This document shows, one piece after another, positions 1 through 8,972 of a stretch of DNA of 64,000 bases. Made by a program: the position numbers and the translations under genes. Positions within the stretch are counted from its first letter, which is position 1. The number at the start of each line of letters is the position of its first letter. Below the pieces are notes generated by a model that saw only the letters and a program-made list of their open reading frames with translations, was not told where the DNA came from and searched no databases. The DNA comes from Ruminococcus sp. (lineage in GTDB: Bacteria; Bacillota; Clostridia; Oscillospirales; Ruminococcaceae): assembly GCA_021200415.1 (NCBI GenBank), contig JAJQGO010000041.1:40033-104032 (forward strand). Direction: 5' to 3'.

Positions 1-184
1 ATTTATAGATAAATGTGAAGCTGAAATCTGTATTTCCTTCCTCATAGGCAAGATAATCCTCAAGGGAAACATCGGATTTGACAGCCATTTCCTCCGGAGT
101 GCAGCCAACAGATTCACGTACAGCCTTAATTCGTTCTGCAACCTCCTTTATTTTCAATTCCGGATCTTTTAACATTTCGCTCAT
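1..184 (-). CDS. XRE-family HTH regulator, N-terminal part (runs off window)
   Basis: Reading from the ATG at 184, the first 61 codons of a helix-turn-helix protein are visible; the rest lies outside the window. The segment VAERIKAVRESVG followed by CTPEEMAVKSDVS and LAYEEGNTDFSF has the spacing and residues of an XRE (lambda Cro-like) helix-turn-helix. In Clostridia this kind of N-terminus is often followed by a C-terminal cupin sensor domain, but that part cannot be seen here. The start is supported by GGAAAG about 7 bases upstream and by a consensus promoter at 271-299. Likely a DNA-binding transcriptional regulator; its targets are unknown. Confidence 0.75.
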   Translation of the reverse strand, partial: MSEMLKDPELKIKEVAERIKAVRESVGCTPEEMAVKSDVSLEDYLAYEEGNTDFSFTFIYK

Positions 185-270
185 AGCAAGCTTTCCTTTC
201 TGAAATTTTAGGCATTGTCTCAAACGGTCTGTATTACACGTTCTCAAATCATACAGACTATATCATAATA

Positions 271-299
271 ATTATACCATTGCAGCCGATATTTGTCAA
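271..299 (-). promoter_or_regulatory. Sigma-A promoter for the XRE gene
   Basis: On the minus strand TTGACA (294-299) and TATAAT (271-276) are separated by 17 bases. Both hexamers match the housekeeping consensus exactly. It fires leftward into the XRE gene that starts at 184. Confidence 0.85.
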
Positions 300-310
300 C
301 GTCATATCAC

Positions 311-344
311 AAAAAGACGCTCATCCGCACAAGGCAGATGAGCG
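311..344 (-). terminator. Rho-independent terminator of the PL11 gene
   Basis: CGCTCATC (318-325) and GATGAGCG (337-344) form a perfect 8-bp stem. On the minus strand the stem is followed by a short T run (311-315). It lies about 55 bases past the stop codon of the pectin lyase gene. Confidence 0.75.
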
Positions 345-399
345 AAGGCAAAACATTTCAATTGAAGTAAAAAGGGAATAATATGAAAAGCTGATTAGC

Positions 400-3102
400 T
401 TATTCGGCTGCAGCTGCGTACACATCGGGGAACTCCGGAAGAGGAGAGCCTGTTTCCAGGAAGTAATCCGTATGCGGCGGCTGGTTATATGCTACGTTCT
501 GTCCGGCAACCTGTTCACGGTACTGAACATTGTGCATAAGCGTATAGATAGCGTATTCCGTTGTATATGTTGTTCCGAAAACTCTGAGAGCCGTACCGTC
601 TGACGTTGCAAATACCATTTCCTCACGCCAGTCGCCAAAGAGGTCGCAGGTAATGCAGGCATTCGACTTCGAGCTGTTGTTGTATGTTACGCCGTCACCT
701 GTAAATACTCTTCCATAGCCGTACTGGTCAACTATTGCTCTGTCGAGGACGCATCTTTCAAGCGTACCCGTCCAGTATACAACTGAATTCTGCCCCCATT
801 TTGTAATATCGTCCCAAGTGCATATCTGTGTACCTGTGGAGTCGTAAATAATTTCGTTGTGACTTCCTGAAAATTCCGCGCTGTTGTTTGAAGGAATGAG
901 GTTATCGGCAATACATCTTCCTGTATCGCTGCTTGCTGTTTCTCTGAACAGTATCTCGCCTGTTGCGGCGTCACGGAGAGAAATTCCATAGCCTGATTCG
1001 CCTTCCTCATGGCACATGAATATTTCAAGTCCGGGATTATCGGGTATGAAATCGCCGACATGGAGAGCGTCGCCGTGACCAAGACCTGTTGTATAGAGGA
1101 GTGATCCGTCATCGTCAATTACAGCCGAACCCATTACAAGCTCATCCTTGCCGTCCTCATCAACATCCGCTGCCATGCAGTTATGATTTCCGTCGCCATA
1201 TCCGGCAGCAGCTGAATTGTTTCCTGTGTCGAATGCCCAGCGTTCAACAAGCTTCTTGTCAACAACGTCATATGCGGTAGCTGTCATTCTTGTATAATAG
1301 CCTCTGCACATGATAACGCTTGGAGTTGTTCCGTCAAGATAAGCTGTTGCGGCAGTAAATCTGTCCACACGGTTTCCGTAGCTGTCGCCCCATGCGCTGA
1401 CATCGCCTCTGCCCGGCTTATAATCAATAGTATCAAGTGCCTTTCCTGTTGCTCCCTCAAAGAGAGTGAGGTATTCAGGGCCGCTGAGGATTCTTCCTGC
1501 CGATGAACGATAATCAGCTGAAGCATCTCCTATAACCGTGCCTGTACCGTCAACAGTTCCGTCAGCGGTCTTGCAGACAATCTCCGCATATCCGTCGCCG
1601 TCATAGTCATATACCATGAACTGAGTATAATGAGCGCCCGCACGTATATTTATTCCGAGATCTATGCGCCAGAGCTTAGTTCCGTCCATTTCGTAGCAGT
1701 CAAGATATACATTTCCCGTATATCCGTCCTTTGAGTTATCCTGCGAATTTGAAGGATCCCATTTAAGTATGATTTCATAATCTCCGTCACCGTCAACATC
1801 GCCTACGGACGCATCGTTCGGAGAGTACGAACAGGTTGTGCCGTCCGGCATTGTCAGATCGTCAGGCACATCAAGAGGTATATCAAAATAAGCTCCGCTC
1901 TGACCGCTGTTTGCATTGGAAAGACTAATCGCAAGCTGAGCAAATTCCGTCATGGTATCTCCCACATATGTATCAATTGTGTACCAGTCGGAAGCCGTAC
2001 CCGATGAATCAAAGTAGCATGAAGCCTCATCTATAGTGCCTTCATATATTGCAGGAGTCTGTCCGTTTTTGTAGAGCTTGAATGTTGTATCCTCGCTGTC
2101 TGTTGCAAGGATTCGCCAGCTGACCATAACTCCGCTGCCGTTATAAGCTGCTGAAACTCCGCGGCTGAGTGCCTCAACCTGCTGCGCGCTTTCAGATATA
2201 GTCGTAGTTGTGGTGGTTGTCGTTGTTTCAGCTGTGGTTACAGTTGTTTCCGCAGCAGTTGTTGCAGTTTCGGTTACAACCGGAGTCTGAGCGTCAATAA
2301 CCTCAGACGGCATTTCAACACGGCTGTCAGCAACTCCGCAGTAGCGGCACTCTGTGAAGTAATCAATGTTAGGACCGCCGTTTTCCGTAGCTGAAATAAA
2401 TTTGATTTCATTTTCGCCCTCGGGGAGTGAAACGACTATAACAGCCTCCGACCAATCAGTCCATGAGCCTGTGCCTTCAAAATTCGCAAGGACAGCCTGT
2501 GTGCTGCCGTTTACGGAAATATACATCTGGCGGTTCTGGGTTGTTCCGTTGGCATATTTAATACGCAGCTTGTAATTCCCCGACATATCTACATTCACGG
2601 TAAATGCTGCCGAGCTGCCGATTTCATTGTCAAAGTTCACGTATGACGAGCCGCTGAAGCCCTCGTTTACGGTTTCCGTCACCGAATTATAAAGCTCCGA
2701 ATATTCTGCGAAATACTCATCATAGGGCGACATATCAAGCTTCACGTAATCGCCCACATACATATACCTGCTGGCTGTGGAAATCCATGTCATAACGTCT
2801 ACAACGTCAGCAATATTCACATTTCCATCAGCATTTGCGTCAGCGCTGAGCATTGACGTATCGTCAAGCTCTCTGATTGTTGCGAGATAATACTGAATCT
2901 CAAGGGCATCCATGTTGCTGAGGCTGTAATCCGTCAGAGCGTCCCCGCGGACAAAATACTCCACGGACGCATCGTAATCATCTGCGGAGCCTTCCGCAGA
3001 AGCCGAAACCGAAGCCGATGCAGGAAGTATAGTTCCCGAAGATGAAGCAGTAATCACTGCGCAGGTCAGGAACGCTGCGATTTGCCTGAATTTTCTGCTC
3101 AT
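400..3102 (-). CDS. Secreted rhamnogalacturonan lyase (PL11) with N-terminal dockerin and CBM35-like module
   Basis: A 900-residue exported enzyme. It begins with a signal peptide (about 1-33). A type I dockerin follows at about 53-105, with two calcium loops: GDALTDYSLSNMD, which keeps Asp at loop positions 1, 5 and 12, and DANADGNVNIAD. A CBM35/CBM6-like beta-sandwich covers about 118-250, then a Thr-rich linker (about 273-303) and the PL11 catalytic region to the end, which opens with the family-typical GVMVSWRIL and LYKNG. PL11 enzymes cleave the rhamnose-galacturonate backbone of rhamnogalacturonan I by beta-elimination. The start was set at 3102 because GGAGGAA precedes it and because a promoter at 3173-3201 lies inside the longer open frame. 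The dockerin suggests attachment to a cellulosome-like scaffold. A dockerin at the N-terminal end is less usual than a C-terminal one. Confidence 0.88.
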   Translation of the reverse strand: MSRKFRQIAAFLTCAVITASSSGTILPASASVSASAEGSADDYDASVEYFVRGDALTDYSLSNMDALEIQYYLATIRELDDTSMLSADANADGNVNIADVVDVMTWISTASRYMYVGDYVKLDMSPYDEYFAEYSELYNSVTETVNEGFSGSSYVNFDNEIGSSAAFTVNVDMSGNYKLRIKYANGTTQNRQMYISVNGSTQAVLANFEGTGSWTDWSEAVIVVSLPEGENEIKFISATENGGPNIDYFTECRYCGVADSRVEMPSEVIDAQTPVVTETATTAAETTVTTAETTTTTTTTTISESAQQVEALSRGVSAAYNGSGVMVSWRILATDSEDTTFKLYKNGQTPAIYEGTIDEASCYFDSSGTASDWYTIDTYVGDTMTEFAQLAISLSNANSGQSGAYFDIPLDVPDDLTMPDGTTCSYSPNDASVGDVDGDGDYEIILKWDPSNSQDNSKDGYTGNVYLDCYEMDGTKLWRIDLGINIRAGAHYTQFMVYDYDGDGYAEIVCKTADGTVDGTGTVIGDASADYRSSAGRILSGPEYLTLFEGATGKALDTIDYKPGRGDVSAWGDSYGNRVDRFTAATAYLDGTTPSVIMCRGYYTRMTATAYDVVDKKLVERWAFDTGNNSAAAGYGDGNHNCMAADVDEDGKDELVMGSAVIDDDGSLLYTTGLGHGDALHVGDFIPDNPGLEIFMCHEEGESGYGISLRDAATGEILFRETASSDTGRCIADNLIPSNNSAEFSGSHNEIIYDSTGTQICTWDDITKWGQNSVVYWTGTLERCVLDRAIVDQYGYGRVFTGDGVTYNNSSKSNACITCDLFGDWREEMVFATSDGTALRVFGTTYTTEYAIYTLMHNVQYREQVAGQNVAYNQPPHTDYFLETGSPLPEFPDVYAAAAE

Positions 3103-3172
3103 TGTAAATTCCTCCTTAAAAATGAAGTTAAATATAATTTGTATATAAAAATCCACTTTCTTAATTACGTTT

Positions 3173-3201
3173 AGTTTATCATGCCTTCCCCAAAAAGTCA
3201 A
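3173..3201 (-). promoter_or_regulatory. Promoter of the PL11 lyase gene
   Basis: Minus-strand TTGACT (3196-3201) and TAAACT (3173-3178) with a 17-base spacer. It leaves a leader of about 65 bases before the ATG at 3102. Confidence 0.65.
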
Positions 3202-3315
3202 CACGAAACCATCACAAAGACTAAATTCATCAGTTTTTAAGCATAATTTATCAGGCGTTTGCGAAAATTCACGCATTATCCTGTATTTTAACCCTATTTT
3301 TTGTCATTTTTTATA

Positions 3316-3344
3316 GTGACATACTTCACGAAATATGTTATAAT
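3316..3344 (+). promoter_or_regulatory. Promoter of nadB-nadC
   Basis: GTGACA (3316-3321) and TATAAT (3339-3344), 17-base spacer. It is divergent from the PL11 promoter. The 3202-3315 stretch between them shows no other clear signal. Confidence 0.75.
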
Positions 3345-3371
3345 GATAATGTATAAATAAAATCGATGTTA

Positions 3372-3416
3372 AGGCAGACAGCCGTATTCGGTATTTTACG
3401 TGTACACCTCTGCCCT
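3372..3416 (+). promoter_or_regulatory. Structured leader or operator upstream of nadB
   Basis: In the roughly 95-base nadB leader, GGCAGA (3373-3378) can pair with TCTGCC (3409-3414). The small hairpin CCG-tatt-CGG (3382-3391) lies inside, and the 8-bp palindrome GTGTACAC is at 3400-3407. This could be an RNA switch or the operator of a niacin-responsive repressor such as NiaR. I cannot match it to a known family by eye. Confidence 0.3.
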
Positions 3417-3446
3417 GACTTCGTAATATAAAAGGACGTGCTGAAA

Positions 3447-4898
3447 ATGTCAAATTATGATGTAATTATTGCAGGCTGCGGGGCTGCCGGTCTTTACGCA
3501 GCCATAAATCTGCCCTCTGACTTAAAAGTGCTTATTATCTGCAAGCGCGAACTGAGTCTGTGCAACTCCTCTCTCGCACAGGGCGGTATCGCAGGCGTTT
3601 ACGACTGCCCCGCAGACAACATTCAGTATCACGAAAACGATACTCTCGTTGCAGGCGGATTCAAAAACAATCCCGACGCTGTTCATACCCTCGTCAGCGA
3701 AGCCGCACAGGATATTCAGCGGATTATAAGTCTTGGCGTTGATTTCGACAAAAACCCTGACGGCACTTATCACCGCACTCTTGAGGGCGGTCACAGTCAC
3801 CACCGTATTTTCCACCATGCCGACGCTACGGGAGCTGAAATCACCTCTAAGCTTCTGGCTAAGGTTCAGACTCTCGAAAATGTCGATATTCTCGAAAATG
3901 CACTCCTTTGCAGCGTCAAAAAAACATCTGTGGGATATTCTGCTTTTGTTATGAAGGACGGCGAATACAGCACACATAACTGCCACTTCATGATTCTTGC
4001 CACAGGCGGAATCGGCAGAGTTTACGAATTTACCACAAACTCCGCAATTGCTACAGGTGACGGCATTTGCTTCGCTTACGAAATGGGAGCGAAAATCAAG
4101 AATCTCAGCTATGTACAGTTCCACCCAACTGCCTTCAACAACAAAAATACACGTGAGTGCTTTCTTATTTCCGAGGCTGTCCGCGGCGAGGGAGCTTATC
4201 TGCTGAACTGCCACGGCGAACGCTTTATGCAGAATTACGACAAGCGCCTTGAGCTTGCCCCGAGAGATGTCGTTTCCCATGCGATTATTCTTGAATCGAG
4301 AAAGCAGAATTCCACGGAATTTTACCTTGATATAAGCTACAAGGACAGCGATTTCCTCAAAAAGCGTTTTCCTATGATTTACGAAAAGCTTCTTGAACAG
4401 GGCTTCGACCTGACAAAGGACAGAATCCCGATTTTCCCATGTCAGCATTATCTCATGGGCGGAATCGATGTTGACAACAACGCCGAAACCTCACTTCCCA
4501 ATCTCTATGCCTGCGGCGAATGCTCTCACACGGGAGTCCACGGCAGCAACCGTCTTGCAAGCAACTCTCTTCTGGAGGCACTTGTGTTCTCACGCCATGC
4601 GGCTCAGAGTATCGCGGGCAAAATAAGCTCATGCCCCAAAACCTTTGAGGAGGCTGATTTCAGCGCAAATCTCGAAAACGAGCATATTCCGAAGGGATTC
4701 CGCACGGAAACACGCAAAATCATGCAGAACAGCCATTTTGTAATTCCCGATCAAAAGGCTGCCGCAGAGGGCTTCAGGCGTGTTAAGGAAATACGTGATA
4801 ATCTGCTCAACAGCGGCTACTGTGTTGATACGGACTACGTTGAAGCAAAATCTCTCGTCACAGTCGCATATATCATTCTTAAAGATGTAATTCAGTAA
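3447..4898 (+). CDS. nadB: L-aspartate oxidase NadB
   Basis: A 483-residue flavoprotein that oxidises L-aspartate to iminoaspartate, the first step of de novo NAD synthesis; in anaerobes fumarate can serve as electron acceptor. The N-terminal dinucleotide-binding motif GCGAAGLYAA (about 10-20), the SSLAQGGIAG segment and the active-site region around VQFHPTAF and GERFMQNYD are typical of the succinate dehydrogenase/NadB flavoprotein family. CGECSHTGVHGSNRLASNS is the FAD-binding signature near the C-terminus. The ATG at 3447 was chosen over the GTG at 3438 because the SD sequence AAAGGA (3431-3436) sits only 1-2 bases from the GTG. It is followed 44 bases later by nadC. No nadA (quinolinate synthase) gene is present in the window. 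Confidence 0.93.
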   Translation: MSNYDVIIAGCGAAGLYAAINLPSDLKVLIICKRELSLCNSSLAQGGIAGVYDCPADNIQYHENDTLVAGGFKNNPDAVHTLVSEAAQDIQRIISLGVDFDKNPDGTYHRTLEGGHSHHRIFHHADATGAEITSKLLAKVQTLENVDILENALLCSVKKTSVGYSAFVMKDGEYSTHNCHFMILATGGIGRVYEFTTNSAIATGDGICFAYEMGAKIKNLSYVQFHPTAFNNKNTRECFLISEAVRGEGAYLLNCHGERFMQNYDKRLELAPRDVVSHAIILESRKQNSTEFYLDISYKDSDFLKKRFPMIYEKLLEQGFDLTKDRIPIFPCQHYLMGGIDVDNNAETSLPNLYACGECSHTGVHGSNRLASNSLLEALVFSRHAAQSIAGKISSCPKTFEEADFSANLENEHIPKGFRTETRKIMQNSHFVIPDQKAAAEGFRRVKEIRDNLLNSGYCVDTDYVEAKSLVTVAYIILKDVIQ

Positions 4899-4942
4899 GG
4901 GCAGCTCCATACAGGATTCTGCCAAAGGAAAGGATATGAATT

Positions 4943-5788
4943 ATGAAGCTTCTTCAGTGCTACATAGATAACATAATTAACACTGCTCTCATGGAGGACA
5001 TAAACTACATGGACGCAGCTGCGGATAATCTTATTCCGCCGGAGCATAAAAGCTCCGCATACTACGTTGCCAAGGACGACGGCGTGCTTTGCGGAATCGA
5101 AGTCGCAAAGCGTGTTTTTGAGCTTGTAGGCGGCGATGTGGAATTTAAAATTCTCATGAATGACGGTGCAAAGGTGAAAAAGGACGATATTATTGCCGAA
5201 ATGGAGGGCAGCACTCTGACTCTCCTCAAGGGCGAACGAACTGCTCTCAACCTCCTTCAGCATATGTCGGGAATCGCCACAGCAACAAATAAATGCGTAC
5301 AGCTTATTGACGGCACAAACGCCCATGTCACCGACACAAGAAAAACTCTTCCGGGACTCCGCGCATTACAGAAATATGCCGTTACAGTCGGCGGCGGAAA
5401 GAATCACCGTTTCAATCTTTCGGACGCTGCTATGCTCAAGGATAATCATATTGACGCATACGGCAGCATTACAGCCGCTGTAGCTGCCCTCCGTGAAAGG
5501 ATAGGTCATACCGTCAAGGTGGAGGTTGAGGTGCGCACACTTGATGAGCTGAAGGAAGCGCTTGATGTGAACTGTGAGATAATCATGCTTGACAATATGA
5601 ACTGCGACGAAATGCGTGAGGCTGTTGAAATTACCGCAGGGCGCGCGCTTCTTGAGGCTTCGGGAAATATCACCTCAGAGAATATACGTCAGGTTGCCGA
5701 AACGGGAGTTAATATTATTTCTCTCGGAGCGTTGACGCATTCGGTTAAGTGCTTTGATATTTCAATGAAAATCAACAAGGCTAAATAA
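4943..5788 (+). CDS. nadC: Nicotinate-nucleotide pyrophosphorylase (quinolinate phosphoribosyltransferase) NadC
   Basis: A 281-residue enzyme that condenses quinolinate with PRPP to nicotinate mononucleotide, releasing CO2. Family hallmarks are LLKGERTALNLLQHMSGIAT (about 93-112), TDTRKTLPGLR, the glycine-rich GGGKNHRFNLSDAAMLKDNH segment and VEVEVRTLDE. Length is normal for the family. AAAGGA precedes the ATG. It is the last gene of the nadB-nadC unit and is followed by a strong terminator. Confidence 0.95.
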   Translation: MKLLQCYIDNIINTALMEDINYMDAAADNLIPPEHKSSAYYVAKDDGVLCGIEVAKRVFELVGGDVEFKILMNDGAKVKKDDIIAEMEGSTLTLLKGERTALNLLQHMSGIATATNKCVQLIDGTNAHVTDTRKTLPGLRALQKYAVTVGGGKNHRFNLSDAAMLKDNHIDAYGSITAAVAALRERIGHTVKVEVEVRTLDELKEALDVNCEIIMLDNMNCDEMREAVEITAGRALLEASGNITSENIRQVAETGVNIISLGALTHSVKCFDISMKINKAK

Positions 5789-5806
5789 AAACATTACGAC
5801 AGACAA

Positions 5807-5845
5807 AAACATCCCTCGGCAAATTTCGGGGGATGTTTATTTTTT
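5807..5845 (+). terminator. Terminator of nadBC, likely bidirectional
   Basis: AAACATCCC (5807-5815) pairs with GGGATGTTT (5830-5838) and is followed by TATTTTTTG. On the other strand the stem is followed by GTTTTTGTC, so it can also end uvrC transcription arriving from the right. Confidence 0.85.
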
Positions 5846-5855
5846 GATTTGTAAT

Positions 5856-7676
5856 CTACATATTCCGGATAATCTCCCACAGCTGACGTGCCGTTTCGAT
5901 ATTCACTCCTGCTGCCGAGGCAAGCTCTTCGGGAGTCGCTTTTTTCAGATTCTCCTTCGTTTTATAAGTCAGCATAAGCTTTGCCGCCTTTTTCTCGCCG
6001 ATTCCCTTGACGTTTGTAAGCTCCGATTTATAGACCTTTTTCTTGTGCTTTGAATGCATGAAGCTGACCGAATAGCGGTGAACCTCGTCCTGAATCCGTG
6101 TAACAAGCATAAACGCCGATTTGAGATTATTTATCTGTATCTCACGTCCGCCTGCGGCAATTGCACGTGTGCGGTGCTTGCTGTCCTTTACCATGCCGAA
6201 AACGGGAATATCAAGTCCAAGCTCCCGAACAATCGGCTGTACGGCGTTCACATGGCCCTTGCCGCCGTCAAGCAGTATCAGATCGGGAGTACGCCTGAAA
6301 TATTCGTCCTCGTCCGTACCGATTCGTAAAAGCCGCCTGCGAAGAACCTCCTGCATACTTCCATAGTCGTTTTGGAATGACTGTTCCTTGATATTGAACC
6401 GTTTGTACGCTTTTTTCAGTGGTCGCCCGTCCTCAAAAACTATCATTCCCGCAACCATTGATTCCGACGACAGATTCGAAATATCATACGCCTCAATATA
6501 TTTCGGCGGCTTTTCAAGTCCAAGAAGCTGTCCAAGCTCCTCAAGAGCAATAACCTCCTTTCCGGTTCGGTTATTTTTCAGCGCGGCATATTCCGCACTG
6601 TTATTTTTCGCAAGCCGCAGAAGCTCATACAGCCTGCCTCTCTGCGGCTGCCAGAGCTTTACGCTTCTCCCTGCCTGACTGCTCAGAAGCTCCTCTATGA
6701 GCGCAGAATCCTCAGGTATATGGTCAACAACCACAACCTTCGGTATATCGGCTTTTCCGTGATAAAACTGCGCCATAAACGCACTCAGAATATCCTCCCC
6801 CGCATCAGGCTTTTCGACCTCAAAAACAGCCTTGTCCCAGAGGCGGTTTTCCCTGTACATAAGCACGGAAATGTATATTCCGTCATAAAACTCCGCCACA
6901 CCCACAACATCAGCTGAGCGCACTCCGTTGTTGATGATTTTCTGCTTCTCGGCAGCCTTTTTTACTGCCGCAATCCTATCACGAAGCATCGCCGCACGCT
7001 CGAATTCCAGATTTTCCGCAGCGGCGTTCATTTCAGATTCCATACGCTCAACCGAATCCGTACTGCCGTTTTTGATGTACTCAACTGCCTGCGAAACAAC
7101 CTTTTTATAGCTCCCACTATCTATTTTGCCGCGGCATACGCCCATACACATTTTTATATGGAAGTTCAGACAAGGACGCCCTTTTCTGAAATCCTCGGGA
7201 AAGCTTTTTTTGCAGGTGGGCAGCATGAACACACGGTTCGCCTCATTTACGGCTTCCCTTGTGACGGAGCCGCTTGTGTAGGGGCCGAGATATTCCCCCG
7301 ATTCGGAGGTGTTTTTTTCAGCGGTAATTCTCGGATAATCCCCCGCGGAAATTCTTATATAATGATACCCCTTATCATCCTTCAGGAGGATATTATATTT
7401 CGGCTTATGCTGCTTGATAAGGCTGCATTCAAGCAAAAGGGCTTCATATTCGCTGTCGGTTACGATAAAATCGTAATCGTACACATTCGACACCATCGCA
7501 GCCACCTTCGGCGTATGGTCGGGATTTTCACGGAAATAGCTTGTCACACGCTTTTTCAGATTCTTTGCCTTGCCGATGTATATTATAGCTCCGTCCCTGT
7601 TTTTCATAAGATATACTCCCGGCGAAGCGGTCAGCTTTGACGTTTTTTCCCGAAGATAGGGCAGTCTTGGATTCAT
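5856..7676 (-). CDS. uvrC: Excinuclease ABC subunit C
   Basis: A 606-residue subunit of the UvrABC nucleotide-excision repair nuclease, which makes both incisions around a DNA lesion. The N-terminal GIY-YIG nuclease domain is visible at about 14-95 (GVYLMKNRDGAIIYIGKAKN). A cysteine-bearing linker follows, then a UVR coiled-coil motif (about 195-235) for UvrB contact, the RNase H-like endonuclease domain (about 370-540, with EAYDISNLSSESMVAGMIVF and DLILLDGGKGH), and C-terminal helix-hairpin-helix motifs (LTNVKGIGEKKAAKLM). Full length. GGAAGTG lies just upstream of the ATG. A TPR gene lies upstream on the same strand, separated by a terminator-like hairpin. Confidence 0.97.
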   Translation of the reverse strand: MNPRLPYLREKTSKLTASPGVYLMKNRDGAIIYIGKAKNLKKRVTSYFRENPDHTPKVAAMVSNVYDYDFIVTDSEYEALLLECSLIKQHKPKYNILLKDDKGYHYIRISAGDYPRITAEKNTSESGEYLGPYTSGSVTREAVNEANRVFMLPTCKKSFPEDFRKGRPCLNFHIKMCMGVCRGKIDSGSYKKVVSQAVEYIKNGSTDSVERMESEMNAAAENLEFERAAMLRDRIAAVKKAAEKQKIINNGVRSADVVGVAEFYDGIYISVLMYRENRLWDKAVFEVEKPDAGEDILSAFMAQFYHGKADIPKVVVVDHIPEDSALIEELLSSQAGRSVKLWQPQRGRLYELLRLAKNNSAEYAALKNNRTGKEVIALEELGQLLGLEKPPKYIEAYDISNLSSESMVAGMIVFEDGRPLKKAYKRFNIKEQSFQNDYGSMQEVLRRRLLRIGTDEDEYFRRTPDLILLDGGKGHVNAVQPIVRELGLDIPVFGMVKDSKHRTRAIAAGGREIQINNLKSAFMLVTRIQDEVHRYSVSFMHSKHKKKVYKSELTNVKGIGEKKAAKLMLTYKTKENLKKATPEELASAAGVNIETARQLWEIIRNM

Positions 7677-7714
7677 ATTATCACTTCCTTCAGGCGATTT
7701 CTTAAACGGCTTAA

Positions 7715-7739
7715 ATAAAAAAGGCGGAAATGCTCCGCC
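7715..7739 (-). terminator. Terminator between the TPR gene and uvrC
   Basis: On the minus strand GGCGGA-gcatt-TCCGCC (7723-7739) is followed by a T run (7715-7722). It would end the TPR transcript. Only about 38 bases remain before uvrC, so uvrC may depend partly on read-through. Confidence 0.75.
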
Positions 7740-7745
7740 CCGTTA

Positions 7746-8837
7746 TTATTCCTCCGGATTATTATTAACTGTTCTGGTAATATTAGGCTTGCCTGAAACA
7801 GGTGTTCCGTCAGGCATTACCTGACGTGCATCCGGTTCATATTTGAGAATGATTTTCTTTATCTCCTCGTCACGTGTCAGATTATACACGATTTTCAGTG
7901 CCTTGAGAGCATTGGGGATGTCCTTCTTGTTCAGGTAGTAGCTGCCGAGATATGCGGCAACGGAGATAACCTCCTTGTCAGGGCCGAACTCTAAACCGTA
8001 TTTTTCAAAAGCCTCATTGATTTCATCAGCAGTGGGCTGCTTTATCTCCTTGCCCTTCATCTGGGCAATTCCACGCAGCTCGTGGGGAATTGCAGGATTG
8101 GGAGCCATCATTACGCTTGCGGTATAAAAAGCTACAGCGTCATCAAGCTCGCCGAAATCAACGCACATATATCCCATATTCGCATAGCAGCGTGCAATCG
8201 CAATAGGCGACGAGGCAACATGAAGAGTTTCCTTGGTTAATTTAATAAGCTGAGCCTTGTTCTTCAGGACTTTATAAACCTCCGCAAGCTCAAACTTCGG
8301 GCCGCAGTCAACGGGATTATATTCAATTGCCTTTTCAAGAACCGGAATCGCGTCAAGGGGAGATCCCGAATCCACAAGAAGATAGCCGTAAGCCGTTATA
8401 TATGTCGCAAAATCAAAGGGCGCTCTGTTCAGTGTTTTTGTGTTCTCGAAAAGGTGCTGATAGAGATTATCCTCAAAGGGATTTCTCAATGAAACAAATT
8501 TAGCTGTTTCGCCCTCTCTGTACTCCTCGGTTATTTTGCGGTAAAGCTTTTCGGCAAGAGGCTTTGCCTCGATTGTATTCTTTTCGTTTATGAGTTTAAC
8601 TATATTCTTGTAATACTCGTCAAGGCGGATTCCGTCCAGATGAGTAAGGCGCTTGATTTCCTCCTTCTCGCTTTCGGGCATAAGCTCAAGCATAAGCTCC
8701 CCTACAGCCTTTACGCCGTCGTAGTCCCCTACCTTTCCGTATTTCAAGCCCTCTTCACGAAGAATAGCGGCATTTTCCTCATATGTTTCGCCTGTGAGCT
8801 TTGCTCTGAGCGAATCAAGAATTTCATTGTATTCCAT
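7746..8837 (-). CDS. Tetratricopeptide-repeat protein of unknown role
   Basis: A 363-residue cytoplasmic protein without signal peptide or membrane segment. From about residue 135 onward it shows helical repeats with TPR-like spacing, for example YGYLLVDSGSPLDAIPVLEKA, FELAEVYKVLKNKAQ, CYANMGYMCVDFGELDDAVAF and LGSYYLNKKDIPNALKAL. The N-terminal 130 residues are rich in Glu and Lys and predicted helical. The C-terminal 25 residues look disordered. TPR proteins act as scaffolds for protein contacts; no partner is suggested by the neighbours. It has its own promoter at 8944-8972. Confidence 0.7.
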   Translation of the reverse strand: MEYNEILDSLRAKLTGETYEENAAILREEGLKYGKVGDYDGVKAVGELMLELMPESEKEEIKRLTHLDGIRLDEYYKNIVKLINEKNTIEAKPLAEKLYRKITEEYREGETAKFVSLRNPFEDNLYQHLFENTKTLNRAPFDFATYITAYGYLLVDSGSPLDAIPVLEKAIEYNPVDCGPKFELAEVYKVLKNKAQLIKLTKETLHVASSPIAIARCYANMGYMCVDFGELDDAVAFYTASVMMAPNPAIPHELRGIAQMKGKEIKQPTADEINEAFEKYGLEFGPDKEVISVAAYLGSYYLNKKDIPNALKALKIVYNLTRDEEIKKIILKYEPDARQVMPDGTPVSGKPNITRTVNNNPEE

Positions 8838-8943
8838 TAAAACTAATCCTCATTTCTTGAGGCAGCTTTTGCACGTGCTGCCTTAGCATGGCGAACCGGC
8901 TTTGCATAAATGCATAAAAACCGATTCTACATTATCATGATTA

Positions 8944-8972
8944 TTATACATGATGCCGTACAAAAAATCAAC
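8944..8972 (-). promoter_or_regulatory. Promoter of the TPR gene
   Basis: Minus-strand TTGATT (8967-8972) and TATAAT (8944-8949), 17-base spacer. It leaves a leader of about 100 bases before the ATG at 8837. Confidence 0.75.

Noticed and set aside
3103..3276. 58-residue N-terminal extension of the PL11 protein
   Set aside because: The extension contains the promoter at 3173-3201 and lacks an SD sequence; the ATG at 3102 starts a normal signal peptide.
3438..3446. GTG as start of nadB
   Set aside because: The SD sequence AAAGGA ends at 3436, too close to this GTG; the ATG at 3447 has proper spacing.
3522..4448. 308-residue open frame antisense to nadB
   Set aside because: A long shadow frame inside a clear nadB gene; no recognisable domain or start signal.
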